Shown here piece after piece: positions 20,607 to 28,992 of a stretch of DNA of 64,000 bases. Position 1 is the first letter of the stretch; each line of letters starts with the position of its first letter. The notes under the pieces are model-generated. The model was given only the letters and a program-made list of their open reading frames with translations, was not told where the DNA came from and made no database searches. The DNA comes from an uncultured Verrucomicrobiota bacterium (GTDB lineage Bacteria > Verrucomicrobiota > Kiritimatiellia > Kiritimatiellales > Pontiellaceae), in assembly GCA_913065005.1 (NCBI GenBank), contig CAJYAJ010000001.1, positions 1-64,000 of the forward strand, given 5' to 3'. Made by a program: the position numbers and the translations under genes.

Positions 20607-21482
20607 ATGGCGATTTTAGTAGATAAAGATTCGCGTATTATTGTGCAGGGCATCACCGGTGCCGAAGGGAGCTTTCATGCAGAACAGTGCCTTGCTTATG
20701 GCGACAATGTGGTCGGCGGTGTAACGCCAGGCAAAGGCGGACAGACGGCGCTTGAAGGCAAAGTGCCTGTGTTTGATTCGTGTGCGGAAGCACGAGAGCA
20801 AGTCGGCGCAAATGTCTCACTCATTTTTGTTCCACCCCCGTTTGCGGCGGATGCCATCATGGAGGCAGCGGCGGCGGGCATCGAGTTGATCGTTTGCATT
20901 ACCGAAGGCATTCCGGTGGCACAGATGGTTGAAGTGAAATCGTTTGTAGAGCAGACCGGTTCGCGCTTTATCGGTCCCAATTGTCCGGGGGTGTTGACGC
21001 CGGGTGCCGCCAAGGTAGGCATCATGCCGGGCTTTATCGCGAAAGAGGGCCGCGTGGGTGTGATCTCGAAATCCGGCACGCTTACCTATGAAGCCGTCGA
21101 TCAATTGGTCCGTGAAGGATTGGGTCAATCGACCTGTGTCGGCATTGGTGGTGATCCGATTATTGGCACCACGATGAAAGAGCTCTTAGCGCTCTTTGAA
21201 GCGGATTCGGAAACCGATGCGATTGTGATGATTGGGGAAATTGGCGGTTCCATGGAGATTGAAGCAGCGAAGTATGCTAAAGAAAATCTCACCAAACCAG
21301 TGATTGGATTTATTGCGGGACAGACGGCGCCTCCGGGTCGCCGAATGGGGCATGCGGGTGCCATTGTTTCCGGTGTCGATGAATCGGCGGCTGCTAAAAA
21401 AGAGATGATGGCACAATGCGGGATTGTTGTGGTTGAATCTCCAGCAGATATTGGTAAAACGGTGAAACGAGCTTTAAGTTAG
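20607..21482 (+). CDS. sucD: Succinyl-CoA synthetase alpha subunit
   Basis: 291 aa from the ATG at 20607, immediately after the sucC TAA; the longer ORF start lies inside sucC. The CoA-binding Rossmann part has [12 protein letters not shown] and [10 protein letters not shown]. The swivelling active-site histidine is in [22 protein letters not shown] and [10 protein letters not shown] are family signatures. It forms a heterotetramer with SucC. Confidence 0.96.
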   Translation: MAILVDKDSRIIVQGITGAEGSFHAEQCLAYGDNVVGGVTPGKGGQTALEGKVPVFDSCAEAREQVGANVSLIFVPPPFAADAIMEAAAAGIELIVCITEGIPVAQMVEVKSFVEQTGSRFIGPNCPGVLTPGAAKVGIMPGFIAKEGRVGVISKSGTLTYEAVDQLVREGLGQSTCVGIGGDPIIGTTMKELLALFEADSETDAIVMIGEIGGSMEIEAAKYAKENLTKPVIGFIAGQTAPPGRRMGHAGAIVSGVDESAAAKKEMMAQCGIVVVESPADIGKTVKRALS

Positions 21483-21498
21483 ATAAGTGGAGATAGGT

Positions 21499-22788
21499 AT
21501 GAGTGAAAAGAAGGCAACATTAGAATTTGATGGAAAAACAATCGAATTAGATTCGTTAACGGGAACCGAGAACGAGACCGGTTTGGATATCACGAAACTA
21601 CGAGCAGAGACCGGTTTGATTACGCTCGATCCTGCCTATGGAAACACTGGTTCGTGTACCTCGGATATTACGTTTATTGATGGCGGCAAAGGCATTCTGC
21701 GGTATCGGGGCTATGCAATCGAAGAACTCTGCGAAAAGTCAGACTTTCTAGAAAGTGCGTTTCTCGTTCTCTACGGACACCTTCCGACCGCCGATGAGAA
21801 AGCCTCCTTTCAAGCAGGCATCAATAGTGCTGCCGGCATGCCAGCAGAAATGGTAGGGCATCTTAATGCGTTTCCCAAAGACGCGCCTCCAATGGCAACC
21901 CTCTCTTCGTTAATTAGTGTCTTAGCGGCACATAACACGGATGATTTAGGCGTAGCCGTTGAAGGAGAAAGCTTCACGAGACCGCTCTACACAATCATGG
22001 CGCAAGTACTTGAATTAGCCGCCGGTCAATATCGTGTGAACCTGGGGAAAACACCAAACACCTATAATCCTGAGTTAAGTTATGCCGCTAACTTTATGCA
22101 TCTCATGTTCTCAGAACCCGGACAGCCCTACGAAGTGTTGCCAGCGGTTGAAAAAGCGATGGATCTATTTTTAATTCTACATGCTGATCACGAGCAAAAT
22201 TGTTCTACATCTACCGTGCGTATCGTGGGTAGTTCTCAGTCTAATCTATTTAGCTCTGTATCTGCAGGTGTAGGTGCTCTATGGGGCCCATTGCATGGCG
22301 GAGCTAACTGCGAAGTGATTAAGATGCTCAACAGCATTCATAACGATGGCATCGCTCCGAGTGATTTTGTGGCACAAGCAAAAGACAAGACCTCCGGCGT
22401 GAAGCTGATGGGCTTTGGTCACCGCGTATACAAAAACTTTGATCCACGTGCGAAAGTATTAAAGGTTCAAGTGGACAACGTACTGGAAGCATTAAATATT
22501 GATGATCCGCTCATGGGCATTGCCAAAGAGCTGGAAGAGATGGCGCGGAGTGATAGCTACTTTGTGGATCGGAATCTCTATCCGAACGTTGATTTCTACA
22601 GTGGCATTCTGCTGAAAGCATTGAACATTCCGATTGATATGTTCACGGTGTTGTTCGCGATTGGTCGAATCCCCGGCTGGATTGCCAACTACCGCGAATT
22701 GCATGTTCAAGGGCAGCGGATCGGCCGTCCCCGTCAGATTTACACCGGTGCCGCTCTGCGGGATTACACCGATATCAGCGCCCGATAA
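21499..22788 (+). CDS. gltA: Citrate synthase (type II)
   Basis: 429 aa from the ATG at 21499 with GGAGATAGGT upstream. This is the hexameric, NADH-sensitive-length form, with an N-terminal extension (ATLEFDGKTIELDSL). Catalytic residues sit in HADHEQNCSTSTVR, LWGPLHGGAN and MGFGHRVYKNFDPRAK, with an Asp in VDFYSG. It condenses acetyl-CoA and oxaloacetate. It is the last gene of the sdh-suc-glt operon and is followed by a strong terminator. Confidence 0.96.
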   Translation: MSEKKATLEFDGKTIELDSLTGTENETGLDITKLRAETGLITLDPAYGNTGSCTSDITFIDGGKGILRYRGYAIEELCEKSDFLESAFLVLYGHLPTADEKASFQAGINSAAGMPAEMVGHLNAFPKDAPPMATLSSLISVLAAHNTDDLGVAVEGESFTRPLYTIMAQVLELAAGQYRVNLGKTPNTYNPELSYAANFMHLMFSEPGQPYEVLPAVEKAMDLFLILHADHEQNCSTSTVRIVGSSQSNLFSSVSAGVGALWGPLHGGANCEVIKMLNSIHNDGIAPSDFVAQAKDKTSGVKLMGFGHRVYKNFDPRAKVLKVQVDNVLEALNIDDPLMGIAKELEEMARSDSYFVDRNLYPNVDFYSGILLKALNIPIDMFTVLFAIGRIPGWIANYRELHVQGQRIGRPRQIYTGAALRDYTDISAR

Positions 22789-22806
22789 TTAGCGACTGAT
22801 AGTGAG

Positions 22807-22839
22807 AAAAAAACACCGTCTATAAGGCGGTGTTTTTTT
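22807..22839. terminator. Bidirectional terminator between gltA and a convergent gene
   Basis: A 12-bp stem AAAAAAACACCG / CGGTGTTTTTTT surrounds a nine-base loop. It has a T-run on the plus strand after gltA and, through its A-run, on the minus strand after the small membrane protein gene at 22848. Confidence 0.85.
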
Positions 22840-22847
22840 AATCCACT

Positions 22848-23288
22848 TCAAGGCTCGATCGATCGATCGAACATTGATTTGGAGGTTTGGTTGCCGATGA
22901 GGTAGAGCGCTAGCAAGGCGAGGATGATCCCGATAAACTGTTCACCGCTGCCGCGTTGGATGGTGAGCGTTGAGACCATGCCAAAGAGGAAGTAGTATAC
23001 AACAGCCATGCGATAGCCTAAGAGGGTGAAGCGACTGAGCAGCAAGGCAATCAAGAGGTTGATGATGATTAGAAGAATCTGTGCTTCCTTTACAATCGCT
23101 TTGTTGAACGGGATTCCGATGGCGATTAATAGATGAATGAACGCAACGATTCGGATCGATTGAAAGTGAAATCGAACCTGCCGCTCTCGTTTCGAAAGGG
23201 CTCGGAAAGGCTTGTTGAATTCGATCTGAGTAATCGGACAACGCCCTTCGGCCGCTCTTTTTTTTAGGTTATTGAAGCGGAGACCCAT
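22848..23288 (-). CDS. Small integral membrane protein, unknown function
   Basis: 146 aa. A charged N-terminal 40 residues (LKKRAAEGRCPIT) precede three or four hydrophobic segments (IRIVAFIHLLIAIGI, ILLIIINLLIALLL, MAVVYYFLFGMVSTL, FIGIILALLALYLIG). I do not recognise the family. The ATG overlaps the tpx stop in TAATG, so the two are translationally coupled and may be linked to oxidative stress or envelope function. The C-terminal codons lie in a (TCGA)4 tract at 22855-22870. Confidence 0.7.
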   Translation of the reverse strand: MGLRFNNLKKRAAEGRCPITQIEFNKPFRALSKRERQVRFHFQSIRIVAFIHLLIAIGIPFNKAIVKEAQILLIIINLLIALLLSRFTLLGYRMAVVYYFLFGMVSTLTIQRGSGEQFIGIILALLALYLIGNQTSKSMFDRSIEP

Positions 23289-23788
23289 TAGGAAGCGGAG
23301 ACCGCCAATGCAGCATCATAATCAGGCTCTTGAGCAATTTCTGGCACTTGCTCGGTATAGACCACGTTGCCGGCGGCGTTGATCACGACCACAGCGCGTG
23401 AGAGCAATCCTTCGAGCGGTCCATCGGTGATGGTTACACCATAGTCGCTGCCAAACGAGGAGCGAAAGACCGATAACGGTTTCACGTCTTCCAGTCCTTC
23501 GGCACCACAAAAACGATTCAGGGCAAAAGGAAGATCCATCGAAACGCAGAGAATAACGGTGTCTACTCGTTCGCTGGCGGCTTGATTAAAGCGTTGCGTG
23601 GAGGCGGCGCAGATGCCGGTATCAATACTCGGGAAAATATTTAAGATGATCGTTTTGCCTTGCAAGTCTGCGAGGGTGAGTGAACTTAGATCGGTCAAAA
23701 CGCCTTCGAATGCAGGGGCGGGTTGATCGGTTGCAGGTAAAGTTCCGAGGGTGTTGATGGGGTTGCCTTTAAGTGTAATCGTTGCCAT
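23288..23788 (-). CDS. tpx: Thiol peroxidase (Tpx-type peroxiredoxin)
   Basis: 166 aa. The N-terminus MATITLKGNPINTLGTLP is typical of Tpx. The peroxidatic Cys is in SIDTGICAASTQRFN near residue 60 and the resolving Cys is in FALNRFCGAEGL near 95, which gives the atypical 2-Cys mechanism. It reduces lipid hydroperoxides with thioredoxin. The loop reads SIDTGIC where most homologues have SIDTPVC; the catalytic Thr and Cys are kept. Confidence 0.93.
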   Translation of the reverse strand: MATITLKGNPINTLGTLPATDQPAPAFEGVLTDLSSLTLADLQGKTIILNIFPSIDTGICAASTQRFNQAASERVDTVILCVSMDLPFALNRFCGAEGLEDVKPLSVFRSSFGSDYGVTITDGPLEGLLSRAVVVINAAGNVVYTEQVPEIAQEPDYDAALAVSAS

Positions 23789-23812
23789 TTTTTATCTCCT
23801 AATTGAGCGCAA

Positions 23813-23841
23813 ATCGTAGGAGTCAATCGAAGATAGTACAA
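23813..23841 (-). promoter_or_regulatory. Possible tpx promoter
   Basis: On the minus strand TTGTAC (23841-23836), 17 bases, TACGAT (23818-23813). It would start transcription about 20 bases before the tpx ATG, which is preceded by AGGAGAT. Matches to consensus are partial. Confidence 0.28.
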
Positions 23842-23871
23842 GGACAATCCGCGGTGATTGGTCGATAGGGG

Positions 23872-23899
23872 TTGACGCCTTAATGCCTTCTGGTAGGTT
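23872..23899 (+). promoter_or_regulatory. Possible promoter upstream of the lipoprotein and his genes
   Basis: TTGACG (23872-23877), a 16-base spacer and TAGGTT (23894-23899). The -35 is close to consensus and the -10 keeps TA....T. A start near 23906 would precede the ATG at 23917 by about ten bases and could also serve hisB-hisH. Confidence 0.35.
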
Positions 23900-23916
23900 C
23901 TCGTGCTTAAAAGAAT

Positions 23917-24165
23917 ATGAAACGGTAAACGGCAATATTAAACGGGCTTTTGTTCGCGCTCTTGCTCAGTCTTACCGGCTGTTTTTCGATCTCTTTTTTG
24001 AAGGACGATGGTGCGGGCAAGGTGGAGGCTAACGTGGAGTCGGGTGCATTAGATGCGATCCCTTCCTCCGAAGCGCGGACGGCTTCCGATTCAAAACCGT
24101 TAAAACCGATGCTCTTTGAGGAATCGATTCAGATCTCCGCACCCGATACCACCCAGACGCTCTAA
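23917..24165 (+). pseudogene. Small lipoprotein gene with an in-frame stop at codon 4
   Basis: The reading frame from ATG 23917 is MKR-stop-TAILNGLLFALLLSLTGC and continues to TAA at 24165. Without the TAA this is a textbook lipoprotein signal: positive n-region, hydrophobic core and LTGC lipobox. About 60 mostly polar residues follow (SSEARTASDSKPLKP). The ORF track starts it at a TTG (23950), which leaves no positive charge and only eight hydrophobic residues. Either the gene is broken by a nonsense change, it starts at an unusual codon, or there is a sequence error. Function unknown. Confidence 0.5.
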
Positions 24166-24234
24166 GCCAGTTCAGCGTCGATTCGTTCTTGATGGAGCTC
24201 GGTGGGGGTCGTATGTTCACCAAGAGGGTCTATT

Positions 24235-24840
24235 ATGAGTACACGAACAGCATCGATTGAGAGAAACACATCTGAAACACAAATTGCCTTGGCGTTGAAT
24301 ATAGATGGTTCGGGAAACTACACCAATGACACCCCGATTCCTTTCTTGAATCACATGCTGGATCTATTTGCGAAACACGCCTTGCTCGATTTAGAGATTA
24401 AAGCTACGGGTGATGTAGAGGTGGATTATCATCACCTGGTTGAAGACGTTGGGATTGTGTTGGGAAGTGCCTTTAAGGAAGCGGTCGGAGATCGCAAAGG
24501 GATCAACCGCTATGGCTTTTGGGTGCTGCCAATGGATGAGGCGCAAGCGCAAGCCGAAGTCTGCCTCGATTTGAGCGGACGTCCGTTCTTCGTCTATACC
24601 TTCGAGCATGAGCAGAAATATATCCGCGATTTTGACGTCACGATCATAAAGCATTTTTGGCGTTCCTTCTCGGATGCTGCTCAGATGAACCTGCACATTG
24701 AGCTGAAGTTTGGCGAAGATTTGCACCACTGTATTGAAGCTGTCTTTAAAGCCGTGGCGCGTGCCATGCGTATGGCGTGCGCACAAGATCCCCGTGCACT
24801 CGATCAAGTGCCTTCCAGCAAAGGGCGACTCGGAACATGA
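24235..24840 (+). CDS. hisB: Imidazoleglycerol-phosphate dehydratase
   Basis: 201 aa from the ATG at 24235 (AGAGGG upstream), the monofunctional dehydratase length without the phosphatase domain found in enterobacteria. It removes water from imidazole-glycerol-3-phosphate, step 6 of histidine synthesis. The Mn-binding histidine motifs are clear: FLNHMLDLFAKH, DYHHLVEDVGI and the repeat-related EDLHHCIEAVFKA. It is followed seven bases on by hisH. Other his genes are not in the window. Confidence 0.95.
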   Translation: MSTRTASIERNTSETQIALALNIDGSGNYTNDTPIPFLNHMLDLFAKHALLDLEIKATGDVEVDYHHLVEDVGIVLGSAFKEAVGDRKGINRYGFWVLPMDEAQAQAEVCLDLSGRPFFVYTFEHEQKYIRDFDVTIIKHFWRSFSDAAQMNLHIELKFGEDLHHCIEAVFKAVARAMRMACAQDPRALDQVPSSKGRLGT

Positions 24841-24847
24841 GGCATTC

Positions 24848-25468
24848 ATGATCGGTGTGATTGATTATGGCATGGGCAACCTCGGCAGTGTGGTGAACGC
24901 TCTGCGCTATCTCGAGCAAGATGTACGCCTCATTGAGCGCCGAGAGGAGGCGGATCGATGCGATGCATTAATCCTGCCCGGGGTCGGTGCATTTGGCGAC
25001 TGCATGGAGCATCTCGAAGCACATGGTTTTGTGGAGTTGATTCGCGAGTGGGTTGCCGCTGGACGGCCGTTAATGGGCATCTGCTTGGGGCTACAAGCGC
25101 TGTTTGCCGCCTCGGAAGAGTCACCCGGAGTGGCTGGACTCTCGCTTTTTGAAGGTACGGTGAAACGCTTTGATCTGCCTGCAGATCTCAAAGTACCGCA
25201 GATTGGCTGGAACCGTGTGGAAGCGGTGCAACCTGACTGCCCGATGTTTACGGGCATCGAGCCCAACGCTCACTTTTATCTCGTACACTCGTTCTATGTC
25301 GATACGCCTGATAGCGGGTTGATCGCTGGCAAAACAAACTATGGCATCGACTACTGCTCCTGTATTTGGCGCGACAATGTTTTTGCCACTCAGTTCCACC
25401 CCGAGAAATCCCAAGCAGTTGGGCTGCAGATGCTCAAAAACTTTGCCGACTGGTCGGCGGGGGTTTAA
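24848..25468 (+). CDS. hisH: Imidazole glycerol phosphate synthase, glutaminase subunit HisH
   Basis: 206 aa from the ATG at 24848; the longer ORF runs back into hisB. This class I glutamine amidotransferase has the nucleophile Cys in LMGICLGLQ and the His-Glu pair in ATQFHPEKSQ. IGVIDYGMGNLGSV and GVGAFGDCM are HisH signatures. It feeds ammonia to HisF, which is not present here. The 3' end overlaps the convergent XRE gene by four bases. Confidence 0.95.
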   Translation: MIGVIDYGMGNLGSVVNALRYLEQDVRLIERREEADRCDALILPGVGAFGDCMEHLEAHGFVELIREWVAAGRPLMGICLGLQALFAASEESPGVAGLSLFEGTVKRFDLPADLKVPQIGWNRVEAVQPDCPMFTGIEPNAHFYLVHSFYVDTPDSGLIAGKTNYGIDYCSCIWRDNVFATQFHPEKSQAVGLQMLKNFADWSAGV

Positions 25469-25725
25469 GCGGCCTCCTCATCGCCCAGTGTCCAGCTAGG
25501 GAAAACAAGCACAGCAGGATGGCACTTCAAGGCTCTTGCTAATACCTTCGCTCGTTCTACGCCGAGGTTAACACGACCGTTCTCAATCGCAGAGAGCGTT
25601 GATTGTGGAATACCGGTCTCTTCCGCCAGTTGTGACTGACTCAGCTCCTGCAATTCCCGCATGATGCGAACCGATTCCGCTACTGACACTTCCACCGTCT
25701 TCTTTGCTTTTCTGTACTGTTTCAT
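25465..25725 (-). CDS. XRE-family helix-turn-helix protein, antitoxin-like
   Basis: 86 aa from the ATG at 25725 (MKQYRKAKKT). A Cro/CI-type HTH covers residues about 20-75: LSQSQLAEETGIPQSTLSAI with the recognition helix QSTLSAIENG, ending in a hydrophobic tail. Size and layout resemble antitoxins of HigBA-like modules encoded downstream of their toxin. A degraded ORF ends one base before this ATG and looks like the missing partner. If so, the surviving antitoxin is solitary. It could equally be an autonomous regulator. Confidence 0.75.
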   Translation of the reverse strand: MKQYRKAKKTVEVSVAESVRIMRELQELSQSQLAEETGIPQSTLSAIENGRVNLGVERAKVLARALKCHPAVLVFPSWTLGDEEAA

Positions 25726-25726
25726 T

Positions 25727-26046
25727 CTATTTTCTCCGATAATCATGCGGGTTAATATCGAGTACCTTCACATAACAGATTCGGTTCTCCAATCGGTAGA
25801 GGTGTAAGAGAGCTATATCTACACCTTTTTCTGGTCGAGATACGGGAATAGAAGGAATAACCCTCTTTTTTTGGACATAGTTTTTGCAGGTGCTCACAAA
25901 CAATAAATTCCGGCCATTGAAGTGTAAAAACTGGATCTATATGATGCTCCTTTGTTAGCGTTAAGAGTTTAAATTTTATATCGTTAATATCAGTTCAATT
26001 TCGATGCTTCTTCGGTAGTAATGAGTTTTAGTTCGGTGTCATCCAT
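25727..26046 (-). pseudogene. Decayed toxin-like gene upstream of the XRE gene (two frameshifts)
   Basis: Not in the ORF track. On the minus strand ATG 26046 opens MDDTELKLITTEEASKLN and hits TGA. Skipping one base continues as DINDIKFKLLTLTKEHH...EFIVCEHLQKLCPKK...YSFYS. Skipping a second base continues as VSRPEKGVDIALLHLYRLEN...DINPHDYRRK and stops at 25727-25729, one base before the XRE ATG. The rejoined protein would be about 106 aa. Three consecutive protein-like segments in order, ending flush with the next gene, argue for a real gene that has decayed. The toxin identity is inferred only from the neighbouring XRE gene; I do not recognise the family. Confidence 0.5.
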
Positions 26047-26162
26047 ATGAGAACTATGTATAAAAAGAAATATATCTTTTTTAGTACTTCTAAAGAAAAA
26101 TTAAAAAAATAAGAATATATTATTTGGAGGTTGAAAGTATTGGGATTGCAGTGGTTTGGGGT

Positions 26163-27419
26163 TTAAGCCTGCGGGAGGGCGTGGGTGAGGGCGTGGATGG
26201 CGTGGGTGAGTTGTTCGTCGGTGATGATGAGGGGGGGCATGAGGTAGAGGACGGTGCCGAGGGGGCGGAAGAGGTAGCCGGCTTGGCGTAGGGTCTGTTT
26301 GATGTGGGGCATTTGGTCGGCGTATTGGGGGTGGAGTTCGACGACGCCGATCATGCCGAGAAAGCGGGTCTCTTTGACGGAGGGGTGTTGGTTGAGCGGT
26401 TCCATGAGCTGGCGCATGAGGGCGGCTTTTTGTTGGGTTTTGGCGACGGTGTTTTCGGCTTCATAGATACGGAGGGCGGCGAGGGCGGCGGCGCAGCCGA
26501 TGGGGTGTCCGGCGTAGGTGTTGCCGTGGTAGAAGGTGCTGTCGCGGTCGCCTAGGTTGGTGAAGGTGTCGTAGAGCTGGTCTTTGATGATGCAGGCGCT
26601 AAGGGGCATGTAGCCGCCGGTGAGGGCTTTGCCGACGCAGACAAGGTCGGGGTCGATGCTGGCGTGGTTGTGGGCGAAGCGTTCGCCGGTGCGTCCGAAG
26701 CCCATGGCGATTTCATCTACAATGAGGAGGATTTCGTTCTCTTTGCAGCAGTCGGCGAGTTGTTTGAGATAGCCGGCGGGATACATCTTCATGCCGGCGG
26801 AGCCGAGACAGAGGGGTTCGAGGATGATGGCGGCGAGGTGGTTGGCATGGGCGGTGATGAGGGTTCGGCTGGGTTCAAAGCCGTTGGGATCGGCTGGGGT
26901 GGGTTGGGGAAAGGGGAGCTTGGCGGTGTGGGTGATGATTTCGCTGTAGGGTTCGTGGAAGTGGTCGACAAAGCCGACGCCGAGGGCACCGAGGGAGTCG
27001 CCGTGATAGCCTTGGTCCATGCCGATGAGGGCTTTTTTTTCGGGGCGGCCGATGTTGTGCCAGTATTGAACGGCAATCTTGAGGGCGGCTTCTACGGCGC
27101 TGGCGCCGTCGCTGGCGAATACGACGTGGCGGTCGGGGGTGGGCATGAGATGGGCGAGGGTTTCGGCGAGTTCGATGACGTTGGGGTGGGTCATGCCGCC
27201 GGTGATGGAGTGCTGGAGGGTGCCGGCTTGTTGTTGGATGGCTTGGACGATTTGGGGGTGGTTGTGACCGAGGGCGCAGGCCCACCAGCTGGAGACGACG
27301 TCAACATAGCGGTTGCCTTGGTCGTCGTAGAGATGGATGCCATCGCCGCGGACGATGTGGGGGAAGTTGCCGGCTTGGATGGCGGAGAAGGGGGTGTAGG
27401 GATGAAAGAGGTGGCTCAT
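26163..27419 (-). CDS. bioA: Adenosylmethionine-8-amino-7-oxononanoate aminotransferase
   Basis: 418 aa class III PLP aminotransferase. BioA transfers the amino group of SAM to KAPA, giving DAPA, the third biotin step. The N-terminus HLFHPYTPFSAIQ and VSSWWACALGHNHPQI are BioA-specific. The PLP-binding segment has VDEIAMGFGRTG, and the Schiff-base lysine is in CVGKALTGGYMPLSA. The ATG overlaps the bioD stop by four bases. The coding strand is very C-rich, part of a regional bias. Confidence 0.95.
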   Translation of the reverse strand: MSHLFHPYTPFSAIQAGNFPHIVRGDGIHLYDDQGNRYVDVVSSWWACALGHNHPQIVQAIQQQAGTLQHSITGGMTHPNVIELAETLAHLMPTPDRHVVFASDGASAVEAALKIAVQYWHNIGRPEKKALIGMDQGYHGDSLGALGVGFVDHFHEPYSEIITHTAKLPFPQPTPADPNGFEPSRTLITAHANHLAAIILEPLCLGSAGMKMYPAGYLKQLADCCKENEILLIVDEIAMGFGRTGERFAHNHASIDPDLVCVGKALTGGYMPLSACIIKDQLYDTFTNLGDRDSTFYHGNTYAGHPIGCAAALAALRIYEAENTVAKTQQKAALMRQLMEPLNQHPSVKETRFLGMIGVVELHPQYADQMPHIKQTLRQAGYLFRPLGTVLYLMPPLIITDEQLTHAIHALTHALPQA

Positions 27420-28129
27420 GGAAGGATCTTTTCTAGGATTTCTTGGGTTAACGATTGCGCGGCTGCAGGCAGCTTGGAAAAGGGAATGGGGGTGGGCGTG
27501 TCGAGTTCGGGGATGTAGGGAATGGTTCCTAACCAGGGGGTTTGCCCGAATTCGGCAATGGTGCGGGCGTTGTCGGGCTCGGTGAAGTCGCTGCCATTGG
27601 GGCGAGTGTGGATGAAGACGAAGCCGGCGATGGGGAGGTTACGCTGATGGAGGGCTTGGATGGTGAGGAGGGTGTGGTTGATGGTGCCGAGTCCGGGACG
27701 GGCGGCGATGAGAATGGGGAGTTGAAGTTCGGTCATGAGATCGAGCATGGTTTCTTGTCGGTTGAGGGGAACGAGGGCACCGCCGGCGCCTTCGATGAGG
27801 AGGCTTTGTGCATGGGGGCAGAGGGTATGATAGGCGTCGACTAGGTGTTGAAGGCTGAGGGGGCGGTTTTCCATTTCGGCGGCGAGGTGGGGGGAGCAGG
27901 CGGGGGTGTAGCAGGCGGGGGCCATGAGGGCTTTGAGGGCGGGGTCGGCTGGGATGCCGCTGAGGGCGAGGGCGTAATCGAGGTCGGGGATGTTTTCGGT
28001 GCAGCCACTTTGGGCGGGCTTCATGGGAAGAACATGGTGTCCGCGTTGGTGGAGGGCGGCGAGAAGGAGGGCGGTTAAAACGGTTTTGCCGGCGTCGGTG
28101 TCGGTTCCGGTGATGAAGAAGCTGTTCAT
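27416..28129 (-). CDS. bioD: Dethiobiotin synthetase
   Basis: 237 aa. A P-loop is found at FFITGTDTDAGKTVLTALLL (TxxxGKT variant), followed by MKPAQSGC and a nucleotide/Mg site region LLIEGAGGALVPLN. It closes the ureido ring of DAPA with CO2 and ATP. It is coupled to bioA and starts two bases after the bioC stop. Confidence 0.95.
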   Translation of the reverse strand: MNSFFITGTDTDAGKTVLTALLLAALHQRGHHVLPMKPAQSGCTENIPDLDYALALSGIPADPALKALMAPACYTPACSPHLAAEMENRPLSLQHLVDAYHTLCPHAQSLLIEGAGGALVPLNRQETMLDLMTELQLPILIAARPGLGTINHTLLTIQALHQRNLPIAGFVFIHTRPNGSDFTEPDNARTIAEFGQTPWLGTIPYIPELDTPTPIPFSKLPAAAQSLTQEILEKILP

Positions 28130-28131
28130 GG

Positions 28132-28902
28132 TCAGGCGGCCTCTGGTTTTTTTAGGAGATAACGGGCGGTTTCGTAGGTGGCGTAGATGCCGCCGGCGGT
28201 CGCGTGGTTGGTTTCGTAGGCGTGGATGAGGGCGGTGAGTTCGCTGCGGTTGAGGGGGCGGTCATTTTGGGGGAGGGTGGTGACGCCTTGTTCGTGGATG
28301 GCTTGGAGAAAGTCGCGGGTGTTGGGATAGATGTGGCGGCGTTCGGCGGTGGCGGAATAGATGATGTCGAAGCCGGTGGTTTGGATTTGTTCGGTGATGT
28401 GGTTTTCGGTGGGGAGGGTGAGCCCGATGCCTTTGGTGGGGGCAATACGGCGGCGGAGTTCGCGGAGTTCCCAGAGGGTACCGCGAAGCATGAGACCGAG
28501 GAGGAAGTGGCCGCCGGGGTGGAGGGAGTTGTAGAGGTTTTGTAGGGTGGCGGGGAGGTTGGTGGACCAGTGGAGGGCGGCGCTTGAGGCGATGAGGGTG
28601 TAGGATTGTTGGGGGGTGTATGTTTCGGCGTCGGCTTGAATCCAATTGATTTGGCGGAGATGATTGAGGCGGGTTTGGCTTTGTTCGATCATCTCTTTTG
28701 CGAGATCGATGGCGTCGATGGGGGTGGTTGGATAGCGGGTGGCAAGTTGTTCGGTGAGTAGACCGGTTCCAGCGCCTACGTCGAGAATCCGATGGGGGCT
28801 TATTGGGGGTGCTTTTTCGAGTAAGGCGTTGATCAGTTCGAGCTGGGGGGCGGCGTGTTGATCGTAGGTTGATGCTGCGTTTGAAAATCGGTTGTGGTTC
28901 AT
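28132..28902 (-). CDS. bioC: Malonyl-ACP O-methyltransferase BioC
   Basis: 256 aa from the ATG at 28902, with GAGGG upstream. A class I SAM-dependent methyltransferase: HRILDVGAGTGLLTEQLA is motif I, and PIDAIDLAKEMIEQ follows. RFSNAASTYDQHAAPQ is the typical BioC N-terminus. It caps malonyl-ACP as a methyl ester so that fatty-acid enzymes can build the pimeloyl chain; a BioH-type esterase later removes the cap. Divergent from mscS, sharing a 90-base promoter region. Confidence 0.92.
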   Translation of the reverse strand: MNHNRFSNAASTYDQHAAPQLELINALLEKAPPISPHRILDVGAGTGLLTEQLATRYPTTPIDAIDLAKEMIEQSQTRLNHLRQINWIQADAETYTPQQSYTLIASSAALHWSTNLPATLQNLYNSLHPGGHFLLGLMLRGTLWELRELRRRIAPTKGIGLTLPTENHITEQIQTTGFDIIYSATAERRHIYPNTRDFLQAIHEQGVTTLPQNDRPLNRSELTALIHAYETNHATAGGIYATYETARYLLKKPEAA

Positions 28903-28949
28903 TTTTCCCTCGTCATAAAAAGATAGGGAAAGAAGATGGAAATTGCAAA

Positions 28950-28962
28950 CGCAACCGTTGCG
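28950..28962. promoter_or_regulatory. 13-bp palindrome between bioC and mscS
   Basis: CGCAACCGTTGCG is a perfect inverted repeat (6 + 1 + 6), 30 bases from the mscS ATG and about 50 from bioC. Its position in a divergent promoter region fits an operator. The sequence is not the BirA, BioR or BioQ box as I know them. Confidence 0.3.
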
Positions 28963-28992
28963 TAGGAGCAGGGGGTTCGATAGAATCACAAT

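Noticed and set aside
22855-22870. Four tandem TCGA repeats
   Set aside because: Lies in the last codons of the small membrane protein; too short to be a regulatory or recombination repeat.
26664-27518. 284-aa plus-strand ORF opposite bioA
   Set aside because: Glycine/valine-rich composition caused by the G-rich strand; it mirrors clear bioA codons and has no family motif.
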